From CALHVX01 sp964640725 (lineage in GTDB: Bacteria > Pseudomonadota > Gammaproteobacteria > Pseudomonadales > Azotimanducaceae), in contig CAZXIJ010000010.1 of the NCBI GenBank assembly GCA_964640725.1, positions 62,001-126,000 of the forward strand: 64,000 bases of DNA, given 5' to 3'. Below the pieces are notes generated by a model. The model ran no database searches. It was given only the letters and a program-made list of their open reading frames with translations, and had not been told where the DNA came from. The position numbers were made by a program, and so were the translations under genes. Within the stretch, counting starts at the first letter, position 1, and each line of letters starts with the position of its first letter. Below, one piece after another: positions 1-13,326 of this stretch.

Positions 1-367
1 ACTGCGGCTCAACACCGGAGGTCCCGCAGAACACCACGACGGCGCCGTCGAGCACGCGCAGGCTGCGCTCTACTTCGATGGTGAAGTCAACGTGTCCGGG
101 GGTGTCGATGATGTTGACCCGGTGCTCGTCGAACTGCTGGTTCATGCCTTTCCAGAAGCAGGTCGTGGCGGCGGAGGTAATGGTGATGCCCCGCTCCTGC
201 TCCTGCTCCATCCAGTCCATGGTGGCGGCGCCGTCATGAACCTCGCCGATTTTGTGCGACAGGCCCGTGTAGAACAGCACACGCTCCGTGGTGGTGGTTT
301 TGCCTGCGTCCACGTGCGCGACGATGCCGATGTTGCGGTACCGGGCGAGAGGCGTTTTACGAGCCAT
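1..367 (-). CDS. fusA: Elongation factor G, N-terminal part (cut by window edge)
   Basis: EF-G is the translational GTPase that drives ribosomal translocation. About 122 N-terminal residues are visible. They begin MARKTPLARYRNIGI and contain the P-loop AHVDAGKTTTTE, the switch region ERGITITSAATT and the G3 motif DTPGHVDF, all typical of EF-G. The ATG is at 367-365. The gene lies 89 bp downstream of rpsG in the usual str-operon order rpsL-rpsG-fusA. It is truncated only by the window start. Confidence 0.97.
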   Translation of the reverse strand, partial: MARKTPLARYRNIGIVAHVDAGKTTTTERVLFYTGLSHKIGEVHDGAATMDWMEQEQERGITITSAATTCFWKGMNQQFDEHRVNIIDTPGHVDFTIEVERSLRVLDGAVVVFCGTSGVEPQ

Positions 368-456
368 GTCGTGCTCCAGTCTGACTGAATATGCCGAAAC
401 CCCAGCGGATCGCGCCGGGGCTCAAGCGGTAAATGATGGGAACCTGTAGCGGAAAC

Positions 457-927
457 CTAGTAGCGGTAGTGTGAGAACGCCCGGTTGGCTTCTGCCATAC
501 GGTGCGTGTCTTCCCGCTTCTTGACGGCGCTGCCGCGCCCCTCGGCTGCGTCCAGCAGCTCGCCGGCAAGGCGTGCAGCCATGGACTTCTCGCCGCGTTT
601 GCGCGCGCTGTCGACCAGCCAGCGCATGGCCAGGGCGTTGCGTCGAGACGGACGTACTTCCACAGGGACCTGATAGGTCGCGCCACCGACGCGCCGGGCT
701 TTCACTTCGACGAAGGGCGCTACGGCTTCAAGGGCTTTCTCGAACACTTCGACGGGGCCATCGTGGTGCTTCGCTTCGATCCGGCCCAGGGCACCGTAAA
801 CGATACGCTCGGCCACGGCCTTTTTGCCGGATACCATGACGTGGTTAATGAACTTGGCGACGGTCTGGTTACCGTACTTGGGATCGGGAAGGATCTCCCG
901 CTTCGCTACAACGCGACGTCTTGGCAT
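457..927 (-). CDS. rpsG: Small ribosomal subunit protein uS7
   Basis: The 156-residue product starts MPRRRVVAKREILPDPKYGN and matches uS7 end to end, with the standard length for bacteria. uS7 is a primary 16S rRNA-binding protein that nucleates assembly of the 30S head and contacts the E site. The gene lies between rpsL and fusA on the same strand, as in other str operons. A purine-rich stretch (GGAGAGAACC) precedes the ATG. Confidence 0.98.
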   Translation of the reverse strand: MPRRRVVAKREILPDPKYGNQTVAKFINHVMVSGKKAVAERIVYGALGRIEAKHHDGPVEVFEKALEAVAPFVEVKARRVGGATYQVPVEVRPSRRNALAMRWLVDSARKRGEKSMAARLAGELLDAAEGRGSAVKKREDTHRMAEANRAFSHYRY

Positions 928-1063
928 GGTTCTCTCCTTTGCTTCAGGTTTGCCGCAGTGCGGCTACCCCCGAGATCGGTTCCGGGGCCTTACTGAGAGC
1001 GGAATGTATAGGGCTGTCAGTTCAGGATAATGGTTGTTTGACCGTTTGCGGCTGCCTGGCGCC

Positions 1064-1435
1064 CTACTTGGGACGCTTGGCGCCGTACTTGGAACGGCCC
1101 TGGCGTCGGTCAGACACGCCAGAGGTATCCAGAGTTCCGCGTACAGTGTGGTAGCGCACGCCCGGCAGGTCTTTGACCCGACCACCGCGAATCAGGACCA
1201 CTGAGTGCTCCTGCAGGTTGTGGCCCTCGCCGCCGATGTAGGAGGTCACTTCATAGCCGTTGGTCAGCCGCACACGGCACACCTTGCGCAGTGCAGAGTT
1301 CGGCTTCTTCGGCGTCGTGGTGTACACCCGGGTGCAGACCCCGCGCTTTTGCGGGCAGCCCTGCAGGGCTGGAACGATATTCTTGTCGGCCTTGCGCTTG
1401 CGAGGCTTGCGTACGAGCTGGCTGATGGTCGCCAT
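1064..1435 (-). CDS. rpsL: Small ribosomal subunit protein uS12
   Basis: uS12 is the decoding-centre protein of the 30S subunit and the classical streptomycin-resistance locus. The 123-residue product starts MATISQLVRKPRKRK and contains the conserved loop TTTPKKPNSALRKVCRVRL around Lys42 and the second loop GGRVKDLPGVRYHTVRG. Translation could open upstream at 1480, but the ATG at 1435 gives the family N-terminus and length. This is the first gene of the rpsL-rpsG-fusA unit. Confidence 0.98.
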   Translation of the reverse strand: MATISQLVRKPRKRKADKNIVPALQGCPQKRGVCTRVYTTTPKKPNSALRKVCRVRLTNGYEVTSYIGGEGHNLQEHSVVLIRGGRVKDLPGVRYHTVRGTLDTSGVSDRRQGRSKYGAKRPK

Positions 1436-1611
1436 CGGGTCTCCGATATAAAACTGCGGAACGGCGGTTCGCCGGCCCACTGGAATTTGGGCCGCGAAGT
1501 CTACTGGCAGAGCTGACGGGCTGCAAGCGGCATGGCAAGGACGCCGGCGGATTCGTCAGCCGACGGGTTTCGGAAGACTGCCGGAACGGGCGAGATCAGC
1601 GGAGAAAGGCA

Positions 1612-1630
1612 GGCCCGGTGAGCCCGGGCC
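1612..1630 (-). terminator. Possible terminator hairpin after the PEP-CTERM-like gene
   Basis: A 7-bp GC-only stem (GGCCCGG paired with CCGGGCC, loop of 5) begins 14 bp beyond the stop codon of the upstream minus-strand gene. The following minus-strand bases are only weakly T-rich, so intrinsic termination is plausible but not certain. Confidence 0.4.
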
Positions 1631-1643
1631 AGGGTAGCGCAGC

Positions 1644-2204
1644 CTAGCGGCTGCGGCGAGCGACAAGTCCTGCCAGGCCGAGCAGCAGCAGCACGATCGG
1701 AGCCGGGGCCGGCACAGCAGCCAGCATCCCGTCATCGGTCTCTGCGACAGGCGCAGTCACGATCGGAACCGGCGTCACCGGCTGCGGGGCCGCGCCATCC
1801 GTCCCATCGGTCCCATCCGTGCCGTCAGTGCCATCGTCGGTCGCGCTGGCGCTCACGGGGGGCGTCGGCGTTGTCGGGCCCATGAAAACAACCGCCGCCT
1901 TGTTCAGCTGCGGCGCACGCTGCGGGGTAAAGGTCGTTTGTACCGGCGCAGTGAGCTGCACGGAGATCGGCGCCGCGACCGCGCTCGGCGCAATGCGAAT
2001 CGCGATCTGATCGGTATCGAGGAAGGGATCGTTCAGGAAGTAGCCGCCCCGGCTGTTGCCATGCTGGGCAAAGCTGTGGACAACGCTGGTACCCGAGTCG
2101 AGCCACAATGGCCCGACCTGGCCGCCCCATTCAGACGGGCTGGCGCTGGCAGATACACTGAAACCGGCAAGAAGACATGCCGCGGCGGTTGCTCGAATTT
2201 TCAT
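1644..2204 (-). CDS. Exported protein with PEP-CTERM-like C-terminal sorting tail
   Basis: The product has about 186 residues and no recognised enzymatic domain. The N-terminus (MKIRATAAACLLAGFSVSASA) is a typical signal peptide cleaved after ASA. The middle is Pro/Thr/Val-rich and holds a (DGT)4 run encoded by 9-bp DNA repeats near 1798-1840. The C-terminus has a VPAPAP motif, a hydrophobic stretch and a terminal ARRSR. This resembles the tripartite PEP-CTERM/VPxxP-CTERM tail recognised by exosortases, with Glu replaced by Ala. I infer surface or extracellular-matrix targeting. The start at 2204 (MKIRA) fits the signal peptide better than the ATG at 2216. The gene sits between rpoC and rpsL, normally adjacent conserved genes, so it is probably an insertion with its own promoter. 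Function is unknown. Confidence 0.7.
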   Translation of the reverse strand: MKIRATAAACLLAGFSVSASASPSEWGGQVGPLWLDSGTSVVHSFAQHGNSRGGYFLNDPFLDTDQIAIRIAPSAVAAPISVQLTAPVQTTFTPQRAPQLNKAAVVFMGPTTPTPPVSASATDDGTDGTDGTDGTDGAAPQPVTPVPIVTAPVAETDDGMLAAVPAPAPIVLLLLGLAGLVARRSR

Positions 2205-2360
2205 CACTGATCCCATACTACGTGATCGAATTGGCAGATGTTACGCGACAGACAGCCCCCGACACCATAGGGAGTTTCGGGGAGTTTGTATCGCTGTCCC
2301 TACGAAGCTTACGGGACAGGCCCGTAAACGTCAAATTATATGCCCTATAAGGCAATAAAT

Positions 2361-2384
2361 CGGCGCACCCTGCTGGGTGCGCCG
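2361..2384 (-). terminator. rpoC transcription terminator
   Basis: A perfect 10-bp stem (CGGCGCACCC / GGGTGCGCCG) with a 4-base loop starts 12 bp after the rpoC stop codon. On the minus strand it is followed by ATTTATT. The position, stem strength and T-rich tail fit an intrinsic terminator ending the rplKAJL-rpoBC unit. Confidence 0.85.
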
Positions 2385-2396
2385 ATTTTGCTCGAC

Positions 2397-6611
<4,215 letters not shown>

Positions 6612-6625
6612 GTGGTCTCTCCTGC

Positions 6626-9600
6626 TTACTCTGCTTCCAGTTCCATATTGATACCCAGGGAGCGGATTTCCTTCACCAATACGTTGAAGGATTCCGGCAT
6701 GCCTGGCTCCATACGGAAATCGCCGTCCACGATGTTTTTGTACATCTTGGTGCGGCCGTTGACGTCATCGGACTTGACCGTGAGCATCTCCTGCAGCGTG
6801 TACGCCGCGCCGTATGCCTCCAGAGCCCAGACCTCCATCTCGCCGAATCGCTGGCCGCCAAACTGCGCCTTGCCGCCCAGGGGCTGCTGCGTGACCAGGC
6901 TGTAAGAGCCCGTCGAGCGCGCGTGCATCTTGTCATCCACCAGGTGGTTGAGCTTGAGCATGTACATGTAGCCCACGGTGACCGCGCGATCGAACTGCTC
7001 GCCGGTCCGGCCGTCGAACAGCGTGCACTGGCCGTTGGTCGGCAGGTCAGCGAGCTCGAGCATGCGCTTGATCTCGCGCTCAGCCGCGCCGTCGAAGACC
7101 GGCGTTGCCATGGGCACGCCGGCTCGCAGGTTCTTGGCCAGCTCGAGAATCTCGCCGTCGTTGAGGCTGTCCAGGTCTTCCTGCCGGCCTTCGCCGTGGT
7201 TGTAGACCGCGCCCAGGTACTCGCGCACCTTGGCGATGGACTGCTGCTCTTCGATCATCGCGTTAATGCGGTTGCCGATGCCTTTCGCCGCCCAGCCCAG
7301 GTGCGTTTCCAGCACCTGGCCAACGTTCATGCGCGAGGGCACCCCCAGAGGATTCAGCACGATGTCGACCGGCTCGCCATGCTCGTCAAAGGGCATGTCT
7401 TCGACCGGCATGATCACGGAGATGACGCCCTTGTTGCCGTGGCGCCCTGCCATCTTGTCGCCCGGCTGAATGCGGCGCTTGATCGCGAGGTAAACCTTGA
7501 CGATCTTGAGCACGCCCGGCGCCAGGTCATCGCCTGACTCCAGCTTGGAGCGCTTGTCGGCGTAGATGGCGTCCAGGTTCGCCTTGCGCTCTTTCAGCTG
7601 AGCCTCGGCGGCCTCCAGCTGCGTGTTCAGCGCGTCGTCGTCCATGCGGATCTTGAACCAGTCGTCCGGCACCAGCCCTTCGAGATAGCTGTGCGTAATC
7701 TCCGTGCCTTTGGTCAGGTTCGGTGCGCTGACGGCCTTGTTGCCGTTCAGGGCCCGGCCGAGACGCTCGTAGGTCGCGGCTTCGACAATGCGGTACTCGT
7801 CGTCCAGGTCCTTACGGATCTGCGACAGCTGAGCCTGCTCGATGTCCTTGGCACGCTGGTCTTTCTCGACACCGTCGCGGGTGAACACCTGCACGTCGAT
7901 TACGGTGCCTTTGACGCTGGTCGGCACGCGCTGCGAGGTGTCCTTCACGTCGGACGCCTTCTCGCCAAAGATCGCCCTCAGGAGCTTTTCTTCCGGGGTC
8001 AGCTGCGTCTCGCCTTTCGGGGTGACCTTGCCAACCAGGATATCGCCCGCTTCGACTTCGGCACCGATATAGACAATGCCGGACTCGTCGAGCTTGGCCA
8101 GAGCGCCTTCACCGACATTGGGGATGTCGCAGGTGATTTCCTCCGGCCCGAGCTTGGTGTCCCGAGCGATGCAGGTCAGTTCCTGAATGTGCACGCTGGT
8201 AAAGCGATCTTCCTGCACCACGCGTTCTGATACGAGGATGGAGTCCTCGTAGTTGTAGCCGTTCCAGGGCATGAATGCGATGCGCATGTTCTGGCCCAGC
8301 GCCAGCTCGCCCATATCGCAGGACGGGCCGTCGGCCAGCACGTCGCCGCGGGCAATGATATCGCCTGGCTTGACCAGCGGGCGCTGGTTAATGCAGGTGT
8401 TCTGGTTCGAGCGGGTGAACTTCGTCAGGTTGTAGATATCGACACCGGCGTCGCCGCGCACGGTCTCTTCGTCCGATACACGAACCACGATGCGGCCGGA
8501 GTCGACGCTGTCGACCTTGCCACCGCGCTCCGCTTTGACGCAAACACCGCTGTCGCGGGCCACGTGGCCTTCAATGCCGGTACCGACAACGGGCTTTTCT
8601 GCCCGAATGGTCGGCACGGCCTGCCGCTGCATGTTGGAGCCCATGAGCGCGCGGTTGGCATCGTCGTGCTCCAGGAACGGAATCAGCGACGCTGCTACGG
8701 AGACCACCTGCTTGGGCGATACATCCATGTAGTTCACGTTCTCTGCCGAGGTCTTCTGGAACTCGTACTGGTAGCGAACGTCAACCAGCTCTTCGGCAAA
8801 GGTGTCGTCGTCCTTGATGACGGAGCTCGCCTGCGCGATCACGTACTCAGCCTCATCGATCGCCGACAGGTAATCGATCTCGCGGGTGACCTTGCCGTCG
8901 ATGACCCTTCGGTACGGCGTTTCCAGGAACCCGTACTCGTTGGTCCGGGCGTAGGTCGCCAGGCTGTTGATCAGGCCGATGTTCGGGCCTTCCGGCGTCT
9001 CGATCGGGCAGACCCGGCCGTAGTGCGTCGGGTGTACGTCACGAACTTCGAAACCGGCTCGCTCCCGGGTCAGGCCGCCCGGTCCAAGCGCGGAAACACG
9101 GCGCTTGTGGGTGACTTCCGACAGCGGGTTGTTCTGGTCCATGAACTGCGACAGCTGGCTGGAGCCAAAGAACTCTTTGACGGCAGCCGCGACCGGCTTG
9201 GCATTGATCATGTCCTGCGGCATCAGCCCTTCAGACTCCGCCAGGCTCAAACGCTCTTTCACCGCCCGCTCGACACGAATCAGGCCCACGCGGAACGCGT
9301 TCTCGGCCATCTCGCCCACAGAGCGAACACGACGGTTGCCCAGGTGGTCGATGTCGTCCACCTGGCCTTTGCCGTTGCGGATGTCAACCAGGGTACGCAG
9401 CACGTCGATGATGTCGTGCTTGTCCAGCACGCCCTCACCCGTGGTGGCCTCGCGGCCCAGGCGGCGGTTGAACTTCATGCGGCCAACGGCAGACAGGTCG
9501 TAGCGGTCAGCGGTAAAGAACAGGTTGTTGAACAGGTTCTCTGCCGCTTCCTTCGTCGGCGGCTCGCCGGGACGCATCATGCGGTAGATCTCGACCAGCG

Positions 9601-10708
9601 CTTCCAGACGGTTGCTGGTCGGGTCGATGCGCAGCGTGTCCGCAACGTAAGGACCGCAGTCCAGATCGTTGGTGAAGATGGTCTCGATGTCCTTCACGCC
9701 CTTCTCGAGCAGCGCTTCCAGAACCTCTTCGGTAATCACTGTGTTGGCCGGGAACAGGATCTCGCCGCTGTCGGTATCGATAATGTCCTTGGCGGTCACG
9801 CGTTCCAGCAGGTACTCACGAGGCACGTCGAGGAGCTTCAGCCCGCTCTCTTCGAGCAGCCGCACGTGCCGGGCGGTGACGCGCCGACCCATCTCGACGA
9901 CCAGATTGCCCTTGCCGTCGTGAATATCGAAGGTGGCAACATCGCCGCGCAGACGTTCCGGCTGGAGCTCCGCCTGGAATCCGTCCTTCGTAACCTTGAA
10001 GGTATTGGTGTCGAAGAACATCTCCAGGATTTCTTCGCCGGAGTACTCCAGGGCACGCAGAATGATCGTTGCCGGCAGCTTGCGGCGGCGGTCGATCCGC
10101 ACGAACACGCAGTCCTTGGGGTCGAACTCGAAGTCGAGCCAGGAGCCGCGGTAAGGAATGATGCGCGCGGAGTACAGCAGCTTGCCCGATGAGTGGGTCT
10201 TGCCGCGATCGTGGTCAAAGAACACACCCGGCGAGCGGTGCAGCTGGGAGACCACTACGCGCTCGGTGCCGTTGATGACAAAGGTGCCGTTGACCGTCAT
10301 GAGCGGAATTTCGCCCATGTACACTTCTTGCTCTTTAACGTCCTTGACGGCTTTGTTGTTCGACTCTTTGTCGTAAATGATCAGCCGCACTTTGACCCGC
10401 AGCGGTGCCGCGTAAGTCTCGCCGCGAAGAATACACTCGCGAACGTCGAAGGCTGGCTCACCCAGCCGATAGCTCACATATTCGAGCGCCGCATTGCCGG
10501 AGTAGCTGACAATCGGAAACACGCTGCGGAATGCCGCATGCAGGCCGATCTCGCCACGATCCTCGCTAACGTCTTCGCTGGCATCGACCCGCAAAAACTT
10601 GTCGTAGGAATCGACCTGAATAGCGAGCAGGTACGGCAGATCCATGCCGCCCGCGAGCTTGCCGAAATCCTTACGGATGCGCTTCTTTTCTGTAAAGCTA
10701 TAAGCCAT
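6626..10708 (-). CDS. rpoB: DNA-directed RNA polymerase subunit beta
   Basis: The 1360-residue product starts MAYSFTEKKRIRKDFGKL and shows full-length RpoB features. These include the rifampicin-pocket segment (SSQLSQFMDQNNPLSEVTHK), the GSNMQRQAVP motif, the C-terminal KMAGRHGNKGVIS segment and the clamp end. It forms the catalytic core with beta prime and is co-transcribed with rpoC. A 253-bp region with tandem hairpin repeats separates it from rplL, where E. coli has an attenuator and an RNase III site. The rifampicin-pocket residues look wild type. Confidence 0.99.
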   Translation of the reverse strand: MAYSFTEKKRIRKDFGKLAGGMDLPYLLAIQVDSYDKFLRVDASEDVSEDRGEIGLHAAFRSVFPIVSYSGNAALEYVSYRLGEPAFDVRECILRGETYAAPLRVKVRLIIYDKESNNKAVKDVKEQEVYMGEIPLMTVNGTFVINGTERVVVSQLHRSPGVFFDHDRGKTHSSGKLLYSARIIPYRGSWLDFEFDPKDCVFVRIDRRRKLPATIILRALEYSGEEILEMFFDTNTFKVTKDGFQAELQPERLRGDVATFDIHDGKGNLVVEMGRRVTARHVRLLEESGLKLLDVPREYLLERVTAKDIIDTDSGEILFPANTVITEEVLEALLEKGVKDIETIFTNDLDCGPYVADTLRIDPTSNRLEALVEIYRMMRPGEPPTKEAAENLFNNLFFTADRYDLSAVGRMKFNRRLGREATTGEGVLDKHDIIDVLRTLVDIRNGKGQVDDIDHLGNRRVRSVGEMAENAFRVGLIRVERAVKERLSLAESEGLMPQDMINAKPVAAAVKEFFGSSQLSQFMDQNNPLSEVTHKRRVSALGPGGLTRERAGFEVRDVHPTHYGRVCPIETPEGPNIGLINSLATYARTNEYGFLETPYRRVIDGKVTREIDYLSAIDEAEYVIAQASSVIKDDDTFAEELVDVRYQYEFQKTSAENVNYMDVSPKQVVSVAASLIPFLEHDDANRALMGSNMQRQAVPTIRAEKPVVGTGIEGHVARDSGVCVKAERGGKVDSVDSGRIVVRVSDEETVRGDAGVDIYNLTKFTRSNQNTCINQRPLVKPGDIIARGDVLADGPSCDMGELALGQNMRIAFMPWNGYNYEDSILVSERVVQEDRFTSVHIQELTCIARDTKLGPEEITCDIPNVGEGALAKLDESGIVYIGAEVEAGDILVGKVTPKGETQLTPEEKLLRAIFGEKASDVKDTSQRVPTSVKGTVIDVQVFTRDGVEKDQRAKDIEQAQLSQIRKDLDDEYRIVEAATYERLGRALNGNKAVSAPNLTKGTEITHSYLEGLVPDDWFKIRMDDDALNTQLEAAEAQLKERKANLDAIYADKRSKLESGDDLAPGVLKIVKVYLAIKRRIQPGDKMAGRHGNKGVISVIMPVEDMPFDEHGEPVDIVLNPLGVPSRMNVGQVLETHLGWAAKGIGNRINAMIEEQQSIAKVREYLGAVYNHGEGRQEDLDSLNDGEILELAKNLRAGVPMATPVFDGAAEREIKRMLELADLPTNGQCTLFDGRTGEQFDRAVTVGYMYMLKLNHLVDDKMHARSTGSYSLVTQQPLGGKAQFGGQRFGEMEVWALEAYGAAYTLQEMLTVKSDDVNGRTKMYKNIVDGDFRMEPGMPESFNVLVKEIRSLGINMELEAE

Positions 10709-10872
10709 GCAATTCTCCCATGCTTAGCTAAAGCACCGACGGCAACACGCCATCGTTACTGTGAATTTTGCCGCGCGGTTCCAGACAGCAGCGATGCTGA
10801 CTGGCTCCAGCGCGAACAGGCGAGCACCCCGTCCAACTTGCGTTGGGCGCGGTGATCGCCTGAGTTGCGTAA

Positions 10873-10922
10873 CCTGCCCGGCAAGGCCTGGCAAGCTGCC
10901 CTGCCCGGCGAGGCCTGGCAGG
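10873..10922 (-). repeat. Tandem hairpin-forming repeat in the rplL-rpoB spacer
   Basis: Two imperfect copies of a 23-base unit lie 27 bp apart (10873-10895 and 10900-10922). On the transcribed minus strand the downstream copy folds as CCTGCC-(10 nt)-GGGCAGG, and the other forms a similar GCC/GGC-based hairpin. The position between rplL and rpoB matches the partial attenuator and RNase III processing site of E. coli, so a role in lowering rpoBC relative to rplJL expression is inferred. Confidence 0.55.
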
Positions 10923-10961
10923 GTGTTCGCATTTGCGTCGAGCAAAGATGCGAGGTCCGAA

Positions 10962-11339
10962 TTACTTGACCTCGACCTGCGCGCCGGCTTCCTCGAGCTG
11001 CTTGACCACGTCATCAGCCTCTGCCTTGTCAACGCCTTCCTTGACGGCAGCCGGGGCGCCGTCAACCAGCTCTTTGGCTTCCTTGAGGCCAAGACCGGTG
11101 ATTGCGCGAACCGCCTTAATGACGTTCACTTTCTTGTCGCCGGGGCTCAGCAGGTTCACGGTGAACTCGGTCTGCTCTTCGGCAGCAGCGCCGCCGCCAT
11201 CAGCAGCCGGGGCCGCAACCGCAACCGCGGCCGCTGCAGATACACCGAACTTCTCTTCCATGGCTGAGACCAGCTCAACCACGTCCATCACGCTCATGTC
11301 AGCAATCGCGTTCAGGATGTCGTCTTTCGACAATGCCAT
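10962..11339 (-). CDS. rplL: Large ribosomal subunit protein bL12 (L7/L12)
   Basis: The 125-residue acidic stalk protein recruits and activates translational GTPases. It has the N-terminal dimerisation region (MALSKDDILNAIADMSVMDV), a flexible Ala-rich hinge and the conserved C-terminal domain with GLGLKEAKELVDGAP. It follows rplJ by 55 bp, as expected for the L10-L12 stalk operon. Confidence 0.98.
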   Translation of the reverse strand: MALSKDDILNAIADMSVMDVVELVSAMEEKFGVSAAAAVAVAAPAADGGGAAAEEQTEFTVNLLSPGDKKVNVIKAVRAITGLGLKEAKELVDGAPAAVKEGVDKAEADDVVKQLEEAGAQVEVK

Positions 11340-11394
11340 TGGATATCTCCTGGGGTCTCTTTAAATCAATACTGTTACTTGGGTAAATCTGGTT

Positions 11395-11925
11395 TCAGGC
11401 AGCGTCTTGCTTCTGATCGCGAACCGCAGCAACAACGCGTACCACCTGAGACGGTACGTCGTTGAGGGTGCGAACGAACTTCACAACCGGTGCTTGCATG
11501 ACACTCATGAGCGTCGCAATGGCCTCGTCCCGAGTCGGGAGTTTGGCAACCGTTTCCAGGGACTCAGCGCCGAGCTTCTCACCGCCGATCGCCAGCGCTT
11601 TGACTTCAAGCGCTTCGTACTCTTTGGTGCAGTCCTTCAGCAACCGTGCTGCCGCACCGGGGTCCTCTTGCGAGAACGCGACCAGTGTGGGCCCCACGAA
11701 CGAATCCGCCAGGCACTCAAATTCAGTACCTTCGACGGCTCGCTTGGCCAGGGTGTTGCGAATCACGCGAACGTAGACTCCGCTTTCGCGCGCTTTCGAG
11801 CGCATCTGCGTCATCTGCTCCACGGTCAATCCTCGGTAGTCCGCAAGGACCGCCGACAGCGCACCGCTGGCTGCTTCGTTTACCTCAGCAACAATCTCTT
11901 TTTTCTGTTCGAGATTAAGTGCCAC
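11395..11925 (-). CDS. rplJ: Large ribosomal subunit protein uL10
   Basis: The 176-residue product starts MALNLEQKKEIVAEVNEAA. It anchors the L7/L12 stalk dimers to 23S rRNA. The rRNA-binding N-terminal domain (ALSAVLADYRGLTVEQM) and the C-terminal helix that carries L12 dimers are present. The 182-bp leader upstream (11926-12107) is where autogenous L10-L12 translational control acts in E. coli. I did not identify a specific kink-turn there. Confidence 0.97.
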   Translation of the reverse strand: MALNLEQKKEIVAEVNEAASGALSAVLADYRGLTVEQMTQMRSKARESGVYVRVIRNTLAKRAVEGTEFECLADSFVGPTLVAFSQEDPGAAARLLKDCTKEYEALEVKALAIGGEKLGAESLETVAKLPTRDEAIATLMSVMQAPVVKFVRTLNDVPSQVVRVVAAVRDQKQDAA

Positions 11926-12107
11926 TCATAGTCTCCTTAAGGATGACTGTTTGATTGCGGCGGCCCGCTGAGCTTGCGCCCAGGAGGGTCACACCGTCTG
12001 CGTAGGACATTAAGTGCGAGCTCGCCATGCGATGCCCCGCACCCCTACGGTTTTTGACGGCTGGCCGTACCAGGCACGAGTGCCCTGCACGCCCAGACCT
12101 TCAAAGC

Positions 12108-12806
12108 TTATTTGACTTCCAGTGTCGCCTGATCGATCGCAAGGCCGGGCCCCATGGTCGTAGACAGCGTCACGCGCTGCACGTAGGTACCCTTGGCCGA
12201 AGCCGGCTTGCTTTTCTTCAGGTCGTTGATGAGCGCTTCGAGATTCTCGCGAATGTGCTGCGAATCGAAGCCCACGGTACCGACACTGCCGTGAATGATG
12301 CCGGCCTTGTCGGTCCGGTACTGGACCTGGCCGGCCTTGGCGTTCTTGACCGCAGTCTCGACGTCCGGCGTGACAGTGCCAGTTTTGGGGTTCGGCATCA
12401 GGCCTCGAGGACCAAGCACCTTGCCCAGCTGGCCAACCACGCGCATGGAGTCCGGGGTCGCAACGACCACGTCGAAGTCCAGCTCGCCAGCCTTGACCTT
12501 TTCTGCCAGGTCGTCGAAGCCAACGATGTCGGCGCCGGCAGCAGTTGCCTTGTCGGCCGCCTCGCCCTGAGCGAACACCGCAACCCGAACGGTCTTGCCC
12601 GTGCCGTGCGGCAGCGTCGTCGCCCCGCGAACCACCTGGTCAGACTTTCTGGGGTCTACACCGAGGTTGACCGCCACGTCGTAGCTTTCCTTGAACTTGG
12701 CTTTGGACAGCTCGCTCAGGAGGGTCACCGCCTCATCGATCGGGTAGGCCTTGAGCGGGTCTACCTTTTCAGCGATTTCTTTCTGTCTGCGGGTCAGCTT
12801 GGCCAT
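12108..12806 (-). CDS. rplA: Large ribosomal subunit protein uL1
   Basis: The 232-residue product starts MAKLTRRQKEIAEKVDPLKAY. It forms the mobile L1 stalk next to the E site and represses the rplK-rplA mRNA in many bacteria. The conserved segment LGPRGLMPNPKTGTVTPDV is intact. The ATG directly abuts the rplK stop codon, indicating translational coupling. Confidence 0.98.
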   Translation of the reverse strand: MAKLTRRQKEIAEKVDPLKAYPIDEAVTLLSELSKAKFKESYDVAVNLGVDPRKSDQVVRGATTLPHGTGKTVRVAVFAQGEAADKATAAGADIVGFDDLAEKVKAGELDFDVVVATPDSMRVVGQLGKVLGPRGLMPNPKTGTVTPDVETAVKNAKAGQVQYRTDKAGIIHGSVGTVGFDSQHIRENLEALINDLKKSKPASAKGTYVQRVTLSTTMGPGLAIDQATLEVK

Positions 12807-13238
12807 TTACACGCCCTCCACGTCGATGCCGGCACTGCGAGCAGAGCCCGCAATGGTTCGGACTGCGGCGTCCATATCTGCAGCGGTGAGGTCGGGCATC
12901 TTGATCTGCGCGACTTCCTCAAGCTGAGCGCGGTTCACCTTGGCCACCTTGACGGTGTTCGGGGTACCGGAGCCCTTCTTGATGTTGGCGACCTTGCGCA
13001 GCAGCACCGACGCCGGCGGCGTCTTGGTGACGAAGCTGAAGCTGCGATCGGAAAAGACCGAAATGACCACTGGAATGGGCATGCCCTGTTCCATGCTCTG
13101 CGTCTGCGCGTTGAACGCTTTGCAGAAGTCCATGATATTGACACCGTGCTGGCCCAGGGCCGGCCCGACCGGCGGGCTCGGGTTGGCCTGCCCTGCAGGG
13201 ACCTGCAGCTTGATGTAGGCCTCGATTTTCTTCGCCAT
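12807..13238 (-). CDS. rplK: Large ribosomal subunit protein uL11
   Basis: The 143-residue product starts MAKKIEAYIKLQVPAGQANP and contains the signature PPVGPALGQHGVNIMDFCK. uL11 binds the GTPase-associated region of 23S rRNA and is needed for RelA activation. It lies between nusG and rplA in the canonical order. Confidence 0.98.
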   Translation of the reverse strand: MAKKIEAYIKLQVPAGQANPSPPVGPALGQHGVNIMDFCKAFNAQTQSMEQGMPIPVVISVFSDRSFSFVTKTPPASVLLRKVANIKKGSGTPNTVKVAKVNRAQLEEVAQIKMPDLTAADMDAAVRTIAGSARSAGIDVEGV

Positions 13239-13326
13239 GCTCTGCTCCTTGCGGGTTCAATCGTGAGCGCCGCTCACTCCCCGGGGATTGAAAGGCAGGA
13301 CTGCGCCCTGCCCCTGTAAATTTGTA

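Noticed and set aside
8564..10192. Plus-strand open frame of 542 codons
   Set aside because: Antisense to rpoB with the composition of a shadow frame; no ribosome-binding site or domain.
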